Source: Haliotis asinina (taxonomy: Eukaryota; Mollusca; Gastropoda; Lepetellida; Haliotidae). Taken from it: DNA of 64,000 bases. The stretch is taken from NCBI RefSeq assembly GCF_037392515.1, contig NC_090280.1:29269118-29333117 (forward strand). The letters are read 5' to 3'. A model generated the notes under the pieces. That model did not search any database and was not told the origin of the DNA. It saw only the letters and a list, made by a program, of their open reading frames with translations. The position numbers were made by a program, and so were the translations under genes. The stretch's first letter is position 1; every line of letters begins with the position of its first letter. Below are positions 49,032 to 58,251 of this stretch, one piece after another.

Positions 49032-50169
49032 GCCCCAAAGCTACCCCACCAACCACCAGGGCCGTTTTACTATCAATATGATTGGAGGCCTGAATATGGG
49101 GGTGTGTGGGGGGTACCCCCACATGAACTTTAGACTCCGGGGGTGGCGCCACTATACCCGTTTCACGTGGTGGAATGTGTGGGATATAGGGGGTGTTAAT
49201 ATCGGGGTTGATACCCAGCTTTTGATCCGCCGTGGCTATGACTATTTTGTTGTTATAACCCACCACTTTTTTTACTCTCAGTTGCATATCACTCGGAGCC
49301 ATGTACAGCCCCATGCCGAACACGTAATTGACTTTCGATCTGGCGTATTCTAACACGTTTTGGTAACGGTCGATGGCCCGCGGGAGATCAACTGGAGAAT
49401 TGATAGCATCCTCAACGTTGGCAACGAACTGTTTCTGAGCGTCGTAAGCAGTTGCCTTACCGAGGATGTTGGAACGCGTCATCGACTGCGCACCCAACAG
49501 CGCCCACACGTACGTTCGAATCGAGTCGTTCAAGCGTATTGTACCAGCACGAGTGAATTCTTTCGATGTTTTTGAGATCATTTTAGTCCAGGCTCTGGCT
49601 GCATCAGGATTGGTTTGCTTTATACAGCTGACATGGATCTTTTCATTCGTTGTGGGGCCTGTAAATGTATGACGGTTTGGGTTGTATGAACCATCTTTAG
49701 AACCGGCCTGATATGTTCCGGACCTGTAGAAGTACACGAGAACTATACCGAGACCATGGTTCACACCAGGAAGGCGAAAGTCTTTATTCGTTGGAATCTC
49801 AAACTCCCCACAAACACGTTCATAAGCGCGTTTATCATAGGGGTTATTCGTCATACTCCACGCTTTATCTTGGGGAAGAGGAGCACTTATTTCCTTCAAT
49901 ATTCGTCTCGTTTGATAATAAATATGAAACAAAATAACCGCCTTACTCAGTTCGTCTATACCGTAGTCTAGTGTCACACCCGACCCTGTCGTCGCACACC
50001 ACACAGCAAAGTTGAGTTGGTTCTGCCAAAACTGCATTGGGTTTTGATTCCAGTTTACCACCGCCTGCGCGTTATTAACGGTCACGATATAGTTTTCAAA
50101 GATATTAATAAAGGTTGTTTTAAACCCCGTACTACCTACCACCACGATTTTCAAGTGTGCTAAGTCCAT
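49009..50169 (-). CDS. Polinton conserved protein, C-terminal membrane anchor (386 aa)
   Basis: Opens MDLAHLKIVVVGSTGFKTTF and has a globular region with NPMQFWQNQLNFAVWCATTG, PGVNHGLGIVLVYFYRSGTY and DAARAWTKMISKTSKEF, a Pro-rich hinge (INTPYIPHIPPRETGIVAPP) and a C-terminal membrane segment (TALVVGGVALGLIWLKI). The gene ends inside the tail of the 376-residue gene and starts at one end of a 35-bp palindrome shared with the penton gene. Probably a virion protein, given its position and size; no family assigned. Confidence 0.7.
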   Translation of the reverse strand: MDLAHLKIVVVGSTGFKTTFINIFENYIVTVNNAQAVVNWNQNPMQFWQNQLNFAVWCATTGSGVTLDYGIDELSKAVILFHIYYQTRRILKEISAPLPQDKAWSMTNNPYDKRAYERVCGEFEIPTNKDFRLPGVNHGLGIVLVYFYRSGTYQAGSKDGSYNPNRHTFTGPTTNEKIHVSCIKQTNPDAARAWTKMISKTSKEFTRAGTIRLNDSIRTYVWALLGAQSMTRSNILGKATAYDAQKQFVANVEDAINSPVDLPRAIDRYQNVLEYARSKVNYVFGMGLYMAPSDMQLRVKKVVGYNNKIVIATADQKLGINPDINTPYIPHIPPRETGIVAPPPESKVHVGVPPTHPHIQASNHIDSKTALVVGGVALGLIWLKIS

Positions 50170-50201
50170 ATTATAATATATAAATTATATATTATAATAT
50201 G
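50167..50201. promoter_or_regulatory. 35-bp palindromic divergent promoter spanning two start codons
   Basis: From CAT (50,167-50,169, reverse ATG of the 386-residue gene) to ATG (50,199-50,201, penton gene) the sequence is a near-perfect palindrome of TATATTATAAT arms. Both genes therefore have the same 11-bp motif directly before their ATG. Confidence 0.8.
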
Positions 50202-50849
50202 TACATAACACTTCCAGGAATAACGAGCGGTGAGGCCGTTCAGCTGACGCACGCGATCGATAACACGTCAGGCCAACTCGAAGTCGCACTCTGCGATATC
50301 ACCTACCTACCGCAATGGACTAACATCAACGCCAGCAACAATAAGCTGTTCGTCAGTGGAACTCGCAGTCAGATAACTGACGGCTACTACAGCGTGTGCT
50401 CTCTAAACGACGAGGTCTTCAAACCCCTGGGAGCCGAACTCAAGATGAATGACTCAAACGGTACAGTGGTGTTAATCAACAACGGAAGAACCTCATTGAG
50501 GCTCGGCCGACCATTAGCGAGGATACTCGGTATGTCTCCTGACGAGATAAAACCAACAACAACCGTCACAGGCACGAAGTTACCCGACCTAGTACCGTAC
50601 CGAGAGCTGTACATTCATCTCGGTCAGGTGAGCACAACGTACAACATTCAAGGAGGTCACCCTTCCACTATACTGAGAGCAGTGCCGGTGAAAACTGAGA
50701 AATACAACGACGGTAGAACCGAGTCGTTTTCACCACGGCAGTATAAGAGATTAACCCAGGGCAACATACCTGAGCTGATAATATCGGTGTTAGATATAAA
50801 TCATAATCCTGTAAATATAGGATACCTCAGCTTAACGCTTCATGTATAA
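50199..50849 (+). CDS. Polinton probable penton (minor capsid) protein, single jelly-roll
   Basis: 216 residues, all predicted beta-rich: MYITLPGITSGEAVQLTH, LEVALCDITYLPQWTNI, YYSVCSLNDEVFKPLGAELK, VPYRELYIHLGQVSTTYNIQ, ILRAVPV, ending NIGYLSLTLHV. Size, beta content and the closing EL(I)ISVLDINHNPV...L.LTLH pattern fit Polinton/adintovirus pentons. It would sit at icosahedral vertices. The stop overlaps the next ATG (TATAATGACC), so the next gene is translationally close. Confidence 0.75.
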   Translation: MYITLPGITSGEAVQLTHAIDNTSGQLEVALCDITYLPQWTNINASNNKLFVSGTRSQITDGYYSVCSLNDEVFKPLGAELKMNDSNGTVVLINNGRTSLRLGRPLARILGMSPDEIKPTTTVTGTKLPDLVPYRELYIHLGQVSTTYNIQGGHPSTILRAVPVKTEKYNDGRTESFSPRQYKRLTQGNIPELIISVLDINHNPVNIGYLSLTLHV

Positions 50850-51757
50850 TGACCAGCGCACAAGGGCCTGGAGTGAAAAAATGCGTCAATATCGGGATCT
50901 CCGACCTCGGAGACACGCACGGTTTCGACGCTCCCGGAGTAGATGGTAAATCGTACGCCTTGCAACTGAAAAACAACATTTACAAACGCGTTGAAATCCC
51001 CTCCGGTGGAACCCTAAGTGATATAGTAGATACCACAAGAGCAAAAATCAACACTAAGTACGCCCTTGTCAACACCGGTAGTAACTGGATAATATACCCA
51101 TCGTTCGGGGGTAAACTGTTCGACTTAGACGATATTGAGAGCACTACCGTCGCCCGAAACAAGCCATATATGCTCGTCTTCACCGAAGATGACAAGTGGG
51201 TGTTGTTACCCGATAACGACTGGTTTCTGAATATTAGGCTCGGCTCCCCTTACGTGTTCACTGATAACAAAGACAACCACCTAAACAAAGTCGTGAACAA
51301 TGGAACCCTGCTCGTGGCTTACGTCCCAACTCAGAGACGTAGCGTAGTCGTCAGCCCACTCAACACTATGGCAGCCCACATGCTATCGAGTAAACCGACC
51401 ATACAAAGTGGGACATTACAGTTGGTGTCTGAATTCGAAGGCGTGGTCAGTATACTAGAGAGTCTACCGGCAAACTCAACACTGATCATCAAAGTCTACC
51501 TAGGGGAACCATCGGGGAATGATGTCGAGATCGTGAAGGGAATCAAACTCGGGTGGGTGAAACGACACCAGTATCAAGTTTGCAACGTTTACGTGCGGGT
51601 GGGTGTCGGCTCCAACACCAGTCTGCAGGGGGTCAACGTGATCGTGGAAAACAAGATATCACTAACCAAGATCTTCCTGCCTGACAACATACACTTCATG
51701 GGTATGAAGTTCACCCCTGAATTATTATCAGAAAACCAGTTGGAAATTATATCGTAA
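50849..51757 (+). CDS. Polinton protein of unknown function (302 aa), paralogue 1
   Basis: Begins MTSAQGPGVKKCVNIGIS then DLGDTHGFDAPGVDGKSYAL. Contains IRLGSPYVFTDNKDNHLNKV, TLIIKVYLGEPSGNDVEIV and ends LPDNIHFMGMKFTPELLSEN. Mostly beta-strand in character. The downstream frames at 51,768-52,447 are a shorter relative, so this pair arose by tandem duplication. Position after the penton gene suggests a spike or fibre-like surface protein, but no known fold was recognised. Confidence 0.65.
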   Translation: MTSAQGPGVKKCVNIGISDLGDTHGFDAPGVDGKSYALQLKNNIYKRVEIPSGGTLSDIVDTTRAKINTKYALVNTGSNWIIYPSFGGKLFDLDDIESTTVARNKPYMLVFTEDDKWVLLPDNDWFLNIRLGSPYVFTDNKDNHLNKVVNNGTLLVAYVPTQRRSVVVSPLNTMAAHMLSSKPTIQSGTLQLVSEFEGVVSILESLPANSTLIIKVYLGEPSGNDVEIVKGIKLGWVKRHQYQVCNVYVRVGVGSNTSLQGVNVIVENKISLTKIFLPDNIHFMGMKFTPELLSENQLEIIS

Positions 51758-51767
51758 TAGTATAATA

Positions 51768-52447
51768 ATGACCAGTCATCGTCCCAACACTACGCTTAAC
51801 GACCTAGGAGATACGGAGGGATTCGATCAGCCTGGTGAGGAAGACGCCTTATATATCCTGCACTTCAAAGACAACGTGTACAGACTGGTGTCGTTATCAG
51901 ATTTAAAAGAGCCCAAATGGCTGATCAACTTAACACTCGCCTCACCTTATATCACATTAGACGCAGATACGGGGTATACCACTAAGATTAGGAACAACGG
52001 TATCTGGCCCGGGGATTTCATTCCGGAGAGGGAATTACGCATGATAACTATTTGGGACAGGAAAAAAAAGGGTTAAGTGCTAGGTCAAACAATAAATTAA
52101 CATTTAGTAATCCTGAAAGAATATTCCCCCCTTTCACACTCATCATAGAAGTCTTCTTTGGTTTAGACAATGAAAACACCTCAAGAGTACACCAAATTTT
52201 ACCCGGGGTGTCAATACACTGGTCTAACGAACACATGCACCAATATTGTCGTATTGTTATACAACGGGATACCACGGGTCCTATAAACCGCTTAATAAAC
52301 CTCAGTGGGTTTTTTATTACAACAGGAAAGTCTATTAGCCTCTCACCTATTACCCTGACTACTAGTCTAGATCTTGTAGACTTCAAATACATTGAAAGAC
52401 TATTAACTGAAACCCAATTAAAATATCTTTCAAAATATATATTATAG
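51768..52447 (+). CDS. Polinton paralogue 2, split by a -1 frameshift at an A-run
   Basis: Two frames: 51,768-52,076 (MTSHRPNTTLNDLGDTEGFD... LTLASPYITLD) and one in the -1 frame open to 52,447 (IEVFFGLDNENTSRVHQI... LTETQLKYLS). They match, in order, the start, middle and end of the upstream 302-residue gene. The frames meet at codons AGG AAA AAA AAG GGT TAA; A AAA AAG (52,064-52,070) is a canonical -1 slippery heptamer in the right frame, 5 nt before the stop. Either programmed frameshifting, a degenerating gene or a homopolymer error. No clear downstream stem-loop was found. Confidence 0.6.
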
Positions 52448-52448
52448 G

Positions 52449-53066
52449 ATGGGTCTGTACCCAGTCGTAGAGGAAGTAGCGAAGACGCTGGAAACCGTAG
52501 ATGGGTTCCGCTTGAGGCAGTTATGTGATGTGAAACGTCAACTAGAACAAGACCGTGACACGTGGACAGCACTATGTAAGAAGTACAATAGAGCTTTCAA
52601 TATCGTGGACGGGGCTGACACTACCCTTATGGCAACCAGCATGGGACTAGGGGCGGCAGGTGTTGGGTTGTTAGCTACCATCGTGGCCGCACCTATAGTG
52701 CTAGGTATTGAAATAACGACTGGGATAGCAGGGGTGTTAGGGTTGGCGCTTAAGTTAGTATCACGCAGACTGCATCGTAAGGCATTGAAACACGACGAGA
52801 TCAGGGTTCTGGCCGAAGCAAAGCTGAACACAGTGAGTGAGCGTATTTCCACGGCACTCTCTGATAGTAAGATCTCAGAAGAGGAGTTTCGTTCAATCCT
52901 CTCTGAACTCACAAAATATAACGGAATGAAACAAGATATTCGGTCCAAGTCTCGTAAGTCTGCTATCAGCGAGGACGAGAAAAAAAAGTACATAGAACAG
53001 GGGATACAAAAAGCCCAGCAAGCCTTTATTACGAACACCAAAGTGATCGTAGGCGGTTCACGTTAA
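52449..53066 (+). CDS. Polinton membrane protein (205 aa), conserved type
   Basis: Helical N-terminus (MGLYPVVEEVAKTLETVDGF, then DVKRQLEQDRDTWTALCKKY), a Gly/Ala-rich membrane hairpin (62-103: SMGLGAAGVGLLATIVAAPI, TTGIAGVLGLALKLVSRRLH), then a charged helical C-terminus (KHDEIRVLAEAKLNTVSERI). I believe similar proteins occur in other animal Polintons; function unknown, possibly membrane remodelling or pore formation. TATATTATAGG abuts the start codon. The gene ends 29 bp before the right TIR. Confidence 0.75.
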   Translation: MGLYPVVEEVAKTLETVDGFRLRQLCDVKRQLEQDRDTWTALCKKYNRAFNIVDGADTTLMATSMGLGAAGVGLLATIVAAPIVLGIEITTGIAGVLGLALKLVSRRLHRKALKHDEIRVLAEAKLNTVSERISTALSDSKISEEEFRSILSELTKYNGMKQDIRSKSRKSAISEDEKKKYIEQGIQKAQQAFITNTKVIVGGSR

Positions 53067-53094
53067 ACTGTTTCATCGATATAAACGTGACATA

Positions 53095-53239
53095 GGCACA
53101 GTGTTACCTCCAACACACGTTAAGTAGTAAGGGTAATAGTAGCAAGAGCTAAGGGCCCAACCAAAGCCTTATTTAGTAAATAAGGCTTTGTAGAGACTTT
53201 TCTTGAAAGTGTTTTAAAACCCCCATTGTATATACTACT
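53095..53239 (-). repeat. Polinton right terminal inverted repeat
   Basis: 145 bp; mirror of 39,212-39,356 with 2 mismatches. Contains the 29-bp palindrome at 53,162-53,190. Followed by ACATT (53,240-53,244), the target duplication. Confidence 0.95.
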
Positions 53240-53823
53240 ACATTTAATTCTTGGATTTTTAAAAGAAATTGATTTCATTGTTGAATTTTGATTATTATGG
53301 TAATTCATGGTAGTTTAGATCAGTAACTTGAATTGTTAGTGGCTGTACCCTCAAAGGGGGTTGAAGTACCGTAAAATTATTGTCCTCCTGAGAGGGTACG
53401 TAAGTCCCAAAACATTTCCTGTACGTTTAGACTTCCACTGTTTTTAATCGTAGCATATGTCTATTTTTAAATTTTGGCTAGATGGGACTAAATTGCTAAC
53501 GGCTGAGGGGACGATGTAAATCCAACTGGGGTCCATGAAGGTAGCAAAGGTACTGTAAGTCCCCATGGTCCCTAGTATGGTAATCTACCTTCAGGTGTTG
53601 GCAATCTATAGCCTGATTTTATGTTGTATTGTCCGAATAGTGATATTAGTTTTAACTTTCTACGCTAGTTTTAATTCAAATTGTGATATCCTAGTTGTTT
53701 TACTGTCCTTCGCCGACAGATTTTATAACATACATATAGTCCTTTTCTTTGCTAAATGTTCTCGTCACAATATGGCTCAGATATTGCCGATGTGACGTTA
53801 AATATTAACTCACTCACTCACTC
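53240..53823 (+). mobile_element. Remaining 3' end of LINE-1 copy D
   Basis: Resumes the ORF2 tail (tttaattcttggatttttaaaagaaattgatttcattg) cut at 39,206, then the full 3' UTR, the terminal stem-loop (CGTCAC... ATATTGCCGAT GTGACG, 53,763-53,798) and actcactcactc at 53,810-53,823. Confidence 0.88.
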
Positions 53824-54111
53824 CAGGGATGTTTTGGTTTGATTTTCGAGTTTGAGGACTTATTGAAGTTAATAAAATGGGTGTTATGTCGTGGAAATCA
53901 GGCAGGATGTGTGGGGACATGTATAATTGAGAGGTACGTGTGCATAGTTTTGAATGTCACCGAATTCTTAGCGTACATTTCAGCTTGAAATCGGAGCGAG
54001 TCGATGTCGGCACGATAATCCAATATGGCAGCTGCTGCTCCTTTACTCTATTACTATATATGACGTGAGTGTATATCCATGGTCTATGTTTAACCTACAG
54101 TGCGATATCGG
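53824..54111. other. Unannotated spacer
   Basis: No gene or repeat recognised in this stretch between two LINE-1 tails. Confidence 0.5.
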
Positions 54112-54369
54112 GTTCATGTGTATGGTGATCTACCTTTAGTTGTTGGCAATCTGTAGCCTGTTTTTGTATTGTATTGTCCGAATCGTGATATTCGTTTTAA
54201 CTTTTCACGCTAGTTTTAATTCCATTTGTGATATTCTAGTTGTTTTACTGTCCTTAGTTGACAGTTTTTATGATATACATATATTCCATTTCAGTGGTAA
54301 ATATTCTTGTGACGATATGGCTGAAATATTGCCGAAGTGACGTTAAATATTAACTCACTCACTCACTCG
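54112..54369 (+). mobile_element. 5'-truncated LINE-1 3' end
   Basis: Matches the last ~255 bp of LINE-1 copies B and D, including gtgacgatatggctgaaatattgccgaagtgacg and actcactcactcact. A separate short insertion. Confidence 0.78.
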
Positions 54370-54583
54370 TCCACATTGCATTCAGACCACCCAGCTGTTT
54401 AACATGGGTACCTGAAAAGTGTTAATCTTTGTCTTAACGTAGGGGGCTGACACGTTAAAAGAACAGCACGTCAGTTAGCCCTGTGCGAGGATTCTCAATT
54501 TAGGTCACAGACACCGTCGTTTGTTTTCTGCCATAGATTAATCGAAATTAGGCTTAGAAGTTATTGAATATGGCATCTTAGAA

Positions 54584-54743
54584 AAGAAATACAGTTCGCT
54601 CTACCACCATGTATAGTGTAATAAAGTACACTTTCGCCCTGAACTATTATAACGTTAAAGCACTCGGACGCAAGTATAATAGTTCTGGGCGAAATAGTGC
54701 TTTATTACACTGTACATGGTGGTAGAACAAACTGTATTTCTTA
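54584..54743. repeat. Long hairpin, about 68-bp arms
   Basis: Arms 54,584-54,651 and 54,675-54,743 are reverse complements with a few mismatches (shared CTACCACCATGTA and GTAATAAAG), around a 23-bp spacer. No coding frame. MITE-like foldback. Confidence 0.8.
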
Positions 54744-54769
54744 ACTAGGGCCCGTGTAGATAACTTAAG

Positions 54770-55046
54770 TAATGGAAGTTCCTATGGTCCCTAGTATGGC
54801 GTTCTATCATTAGTTGTGGTGATCTATAGCCCATTTATATTTTTGTCTTGGTCTCATTTAACGATATTGTTTTATGATTACCTGGAAGTTTTTACCTTCT
54901 CTCTGATACTATATTTTCACTGTTCTTCGTCAACATTTGTTTGGTAAATATTAAGTTATTGTATTATAAATGATTGTGTTCATCACTGTATGGCTGAAAC
55001 ATTGCCGATGTGACAATACATACAAGTTCTCTTTCTCACTCATTAT
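54770..55046 (+). mobile_element. Diverged LINE-1 3' end
   Basis: gttcctatggtccctagtatggcgttc ... atggctgaaacattgccgatgtgac ... ctcactcatt follows the LINE-1 3' UTR order with many substitutions and a worn tail. Older than the neighbouring copies. Confidence 0.6.
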
Positions 55047-55649
55047 TTAAACTAGCACAATAATTGATTCTTAAGAATTATGTCAAGATTATGTAACACT
55101 ATCCGCCATGATATTGCTGGTATATTCTGAAAGCGGCGTAAAAGACTACTCATTCATTCACTGAGGTATCTGCAGAGTGTTCTGAAACAGAATCGCAATC
55201 ACTGTGCCAGTGCCACAGCCCATAACACCCACAATGTTGTCTTGCCCATAACACCCACTATGTTGTCTGGGTCAGTCGTTAAGATCCAAAGATTGTCGAC
55301 GGCTTCTTGACAAAGGCATGATCAATCCTAGATACTTGTTGCTATATTCTCGCATGATCGCTGCAGAGGACACCCCAACTGCGCTTCACACATAGTACCC
55401 TTTGTACCGAAACTTCTCCCACGCTCATCATTCGGCGACAATAAGTGAAGACCCAATCTGTTGATATAATGTATGTAGCTTTATAAGCACACTATTACTA
55501 GTTTTATATAACGTCAAAGATGAAATATTGCCCACGTTAGACTGTAACTATCTCACTCAACGTGAAAGCACATGTGTCTTTCTTCTTTGACTTCAATAAA
55601 TCTGGACAGAAACATACCAAATCACAACCCACATGGAGATTTAATAATC
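55047..55649. other. Downstream flank of GH gene 2
   Basis: No gene recognised. Contains a short local direct repeat of cataacacccac (about 55,220-55,255). Confidence 0.45.
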
Positions 55650-55655
55650 TTTATT
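55650..55655 (-). promoter_or_regulatory. Poly(A) signal of GH gene 2
   Basis: AATAAA on the minus strand about 75 bp beyond the stop codon. Confidence 0.6.
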
Positions 55656-55730
55656 CCATCAATGACAGGCAGCCATCTACGAGAATTTCAGTCCTAAGAT
55701 CAGCCATGTTCTGAGGATAAGTGTTTTCAC

Positions 55731-56836
55731 CTATATTTTACCGACAATGAGGCCAACAGATGATACATGACCACCGTCGCCTTGAAAGGTCATGTTGACG
55801 TTGTTTGTTGCACGGACTTGTGATTCGGGGACCATGAACACCCACACGTTCCATTTTGTTTTTCCGTCGGTCTTCATAGAATCAAAGAGCATGTAGCTTG
55901 ATGACAGCGTGTGGCCATTGAACACAACTGCCTTCGGTTTTGCGTCAGCATTCAAATTTCTGCTAACTCCCACCCTAAGATGCGCTGAACTGTAACCAGA
56001 GCTTGGAAGACGGATGGTTGTCTGAGCATGACCATGGCTGATAGGGATGACCATGTCTTTGCCATAGTATGTGCGTTGGTTGCACGTGGGCATTCTGCCA
56101 AAGTTGTAGTTGGTTTTGAATGTGTAGAAGCATGTTGATGATCCAGGCAGACCCACGGAGCCATGATCCTTAGATATGTTGAAATGGTAGTTGAGATGAA
56201 TTGCTGGATTACTGTTTTCGAAAAGAACGCATGTTCGTTCGCCTGTGGGAGGATTGATCCAGCTGTTAGAGAAGTCAAGTTGTACATTTTGCCAATTTCT
56301 ATCATAGTTGTGAAGAAGAACTACCACCTCTTTGGTGAGAGGGTTTGCCAGAGCCAGGGGTGCAATTACTCTTTCTTGTCCATTGTATTGACTTGAAACA
56401 CGGAGAAACTTGTGGTTATAAACGAAGTTTGTCCAAAACGTGAAATATTTCGTCATGGTAAGAGCATGACCGTCTTTGGTAAATAAGGAATTCCTTAGGG
56501 TGGGATGACCCGGATATTGAACATTTCCGTGAAGAAAAACTAGAACTATTTCGATAAACTCCCTCAAGTTCAGGAAAGTAAACATGAAACCGTTGGGTTG
56601 ATAAATGGTCTCAAAGTCAATGATTCCATTTTCGAAACCGTCGGGAAGTCCGAAAACATTTCCTCTACCAAATTCACTGACAACTAACGGAACATTTTTG
56701 CCTTTCTTGAGATGGGAGTAATTCTCCACCATGTCAATAGAGGCGACCAGACGAGCTTCGTTGATGCCAAAACGTGAATAGTTTCCACCTGACACCCGCA
56801 GATAACTGTAGGAATGGAAAGAGAAAAAGTCCAAAT
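55731..56836 (-). pseudogene. GH gene 2 last exon, 3' part: GH-A glycoside hydrolase, agarase/porphyranase-like
   Basis: Single open frame from the Gypsy insertion point to TAA at 55,731: LDFFSFHSYSYLRVSGGN, GINEARLVASIDMVENYS, the nucleophile motif VVSEFGRGNVFG, QPNGFMFTFLNLREF, ANPLTKEVVVLLHNYD, then the C-terminal sandwich domain beginning RTYYGKDMVIPISHG and ending GDGGHVSSVGLIVGKI. Closely similar to GH gene 1 but without its frameshifts. The exon continues on the far side of the Gypsy element at 63,779-64,000. Catalytic residues on both sides are intact, so the gene worked until the insertion, unless the uninserted allele still segregates. Confidence 0.8.
56832..56836. repeat. Left target duplication of the Gypsy element (CAAAT)
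   Basis: CAAAT here and at 63,774-63,778, flanking TGT...ACA LTR ends. In GH gene 1 the corresponding exon position is uninterrupted. Confidence 0.9.
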
Positions 56837-58045
56837 TGTCACATACCAAAGTAACCACAACAGAAGAATAGTTTGTTTTGCAAAACTTTATTCCTCCCCT
56901 TAAGATATAAGTAACCCCAATACCTATACTAAACTAATTCTACAGGTGCAAATACAACTAACTAATCTAATTACCTAACCTAGCTACATATACAGTTCTG
57001 TCTACCACTTAAATTGCTAAAGTTCTAATACTACTACTACTACTACTAACTACACTAAAATCCTAATACCCTCACTAATATAGATAATGATTACATATAA
57101 TCCCAATCAGAAACTAAACAATTGAACTAAATAACAATAAAGGAATTTGCCACTCAGAGAGAACACTTTCTCTTTACAATGTAATCAGAATGTCAGTGCA
57201 CTTTGGTTCCACTTGGTGACGTCATGGTATTTGTGTGGTATCCCTCACACCCAGGCGATGGTTTCCCTCACGGAGTTTAAGGGGCCTGTGTAATGGTTGA
57301 TGGCTGTGCCATCCACATCTCACATTACTAGGAGATACATGCTCCTTGTACAACAGGGAAGACTCTTGTCTGTCTCCTTACAGGCGGAGATAATACCCCT
57401 CTCCTTACTTTAAGGATAACCGGCCAGTTCCGGGACACTACAATACAATATAAGTAACTACAGTTACTCAGTAAGACATGTGTCAATGTCTTATACTTTA
57501 TGCATGTACTTTACTCCGATTTACATATTTGAAAGTGGAACAGGTTTTGTGGAACGATAACATTCAAATTTTGAATGGCTTTGTGGCTATATAGTGTTAC
57601 AATATGCACATATATCTAGAAATACTACATCAGTAAAACAATTTCTTGCTACATCTACTCAATCAATAAATACAAAAGTAATAATGATAATAAAAACTTA
57701 CGCCAGCCAGCGTGAGATGCAATCCCATACAAAAGTTGAACCCATACAGGTGAACACAGTGGTGATTCTGGCTGACTGTGCAGATTACTACCCTTCCTCA
57801 CTATTTATATTGACCTCCCATACCCAAGCTACTCAACACCTCTCTATTGTTTACAAATTAACACCCCAGCTCTCTGGCCATACCTGGTCACGCTTCCCTG
57901 AACATAACCCTGTTCCCATAGTATTACCGAACATAATCTAACAACAACTCCCAACAATATATAACACACTCTAACAATACCATACTACATCTATTTACAG
58001 TACCATAAACTAATTATATAAACGAAATCATCTGTGATCTTGACA
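56837..58045 (-). repeat. 3' LTR of the Gypsy element
   Basis: 1209 bp, TGTCACATACC... GATCTTGACA on the plus strand. The only difference noticed from the other LTR is A at 57,944 versus G at 63,672. Short frames within it are not genes. Confidence 0.95.
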
Positions 58046-58059
58046 TCACTCCCCTCTTC
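58046..58059 (-). promoter_or_regulatory. Polypurine tract
   Basis: Minus strand GAAGAGGGGAGTGA directly before the 3' LTR; primer site for plus-strand DNA synthesis. Confidence 0.8.
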
Positions 58060-58251
58060 AAGTAATTGTACACAAGTACAATTATATATTACACTCAAGA
58101 TCACATTTAAGTTTGTTTTAATGCATAAATATCATAAAACACAATTGTCTAAATGTACAATAGCACAGTAATACATAAGAAATAACTGCTGACAAATAAT
58201 CTGGATATGCAGAGAGTACATTATTTACACACTACCATACACATAGTATGA

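Larger units (their letters stand above)
39212..53239. mobile_element. Polinton/Maverick (adintovirus-like), 14,028 bp
   Basis: 145-bp terminal inverted repeats with 2 mismatches, beginning AG and ending CT, enclose a full Polinton gene set: retrovirus-like integrase, protein-primed DNA polymerase B, A32-like packaging ATPase, double-jelly-roll major capsid and a probable single-jelly-roll penton, plus about nine further ORFs. It lies inside ORF2 of LINE-1 copy D. All genes are open except the ATPase (one in-frame stop) and one accessory gene (frameshift), so the insertion is fairly recent. No adenain-type protease gene was recognised. Confidence 0.96.
33984..53823 (+). mobile_element. LINE-1 copy D, with nested SINE and Polinton
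   Basis: Starts at the ribozyme (33,984), then leader, ORF1, ORF2, 3' UTR and (ACTC)n at 53,810-53,823. Without the SINE (36,928-37,210) and the Polinton (39,212-53,239) it is about 5.5 kb. ORF1 lacks its N-terminus because the leader is joined by deletion at about 34,257. 5' and 3' flanks (ccagatgtgttt / ccagggatgtttt) are only loosely similar, so a target duplication is uncertain. Confidence 0.88.

Noticed and set aside
57594-57941. 115-codon plus-strand frame, repeated at 63,322-63,669
   Set aside because: It lies inside both LTRs of the Gypsy element; duplicated because the LTRs are. No protein motif; antisense to the element.
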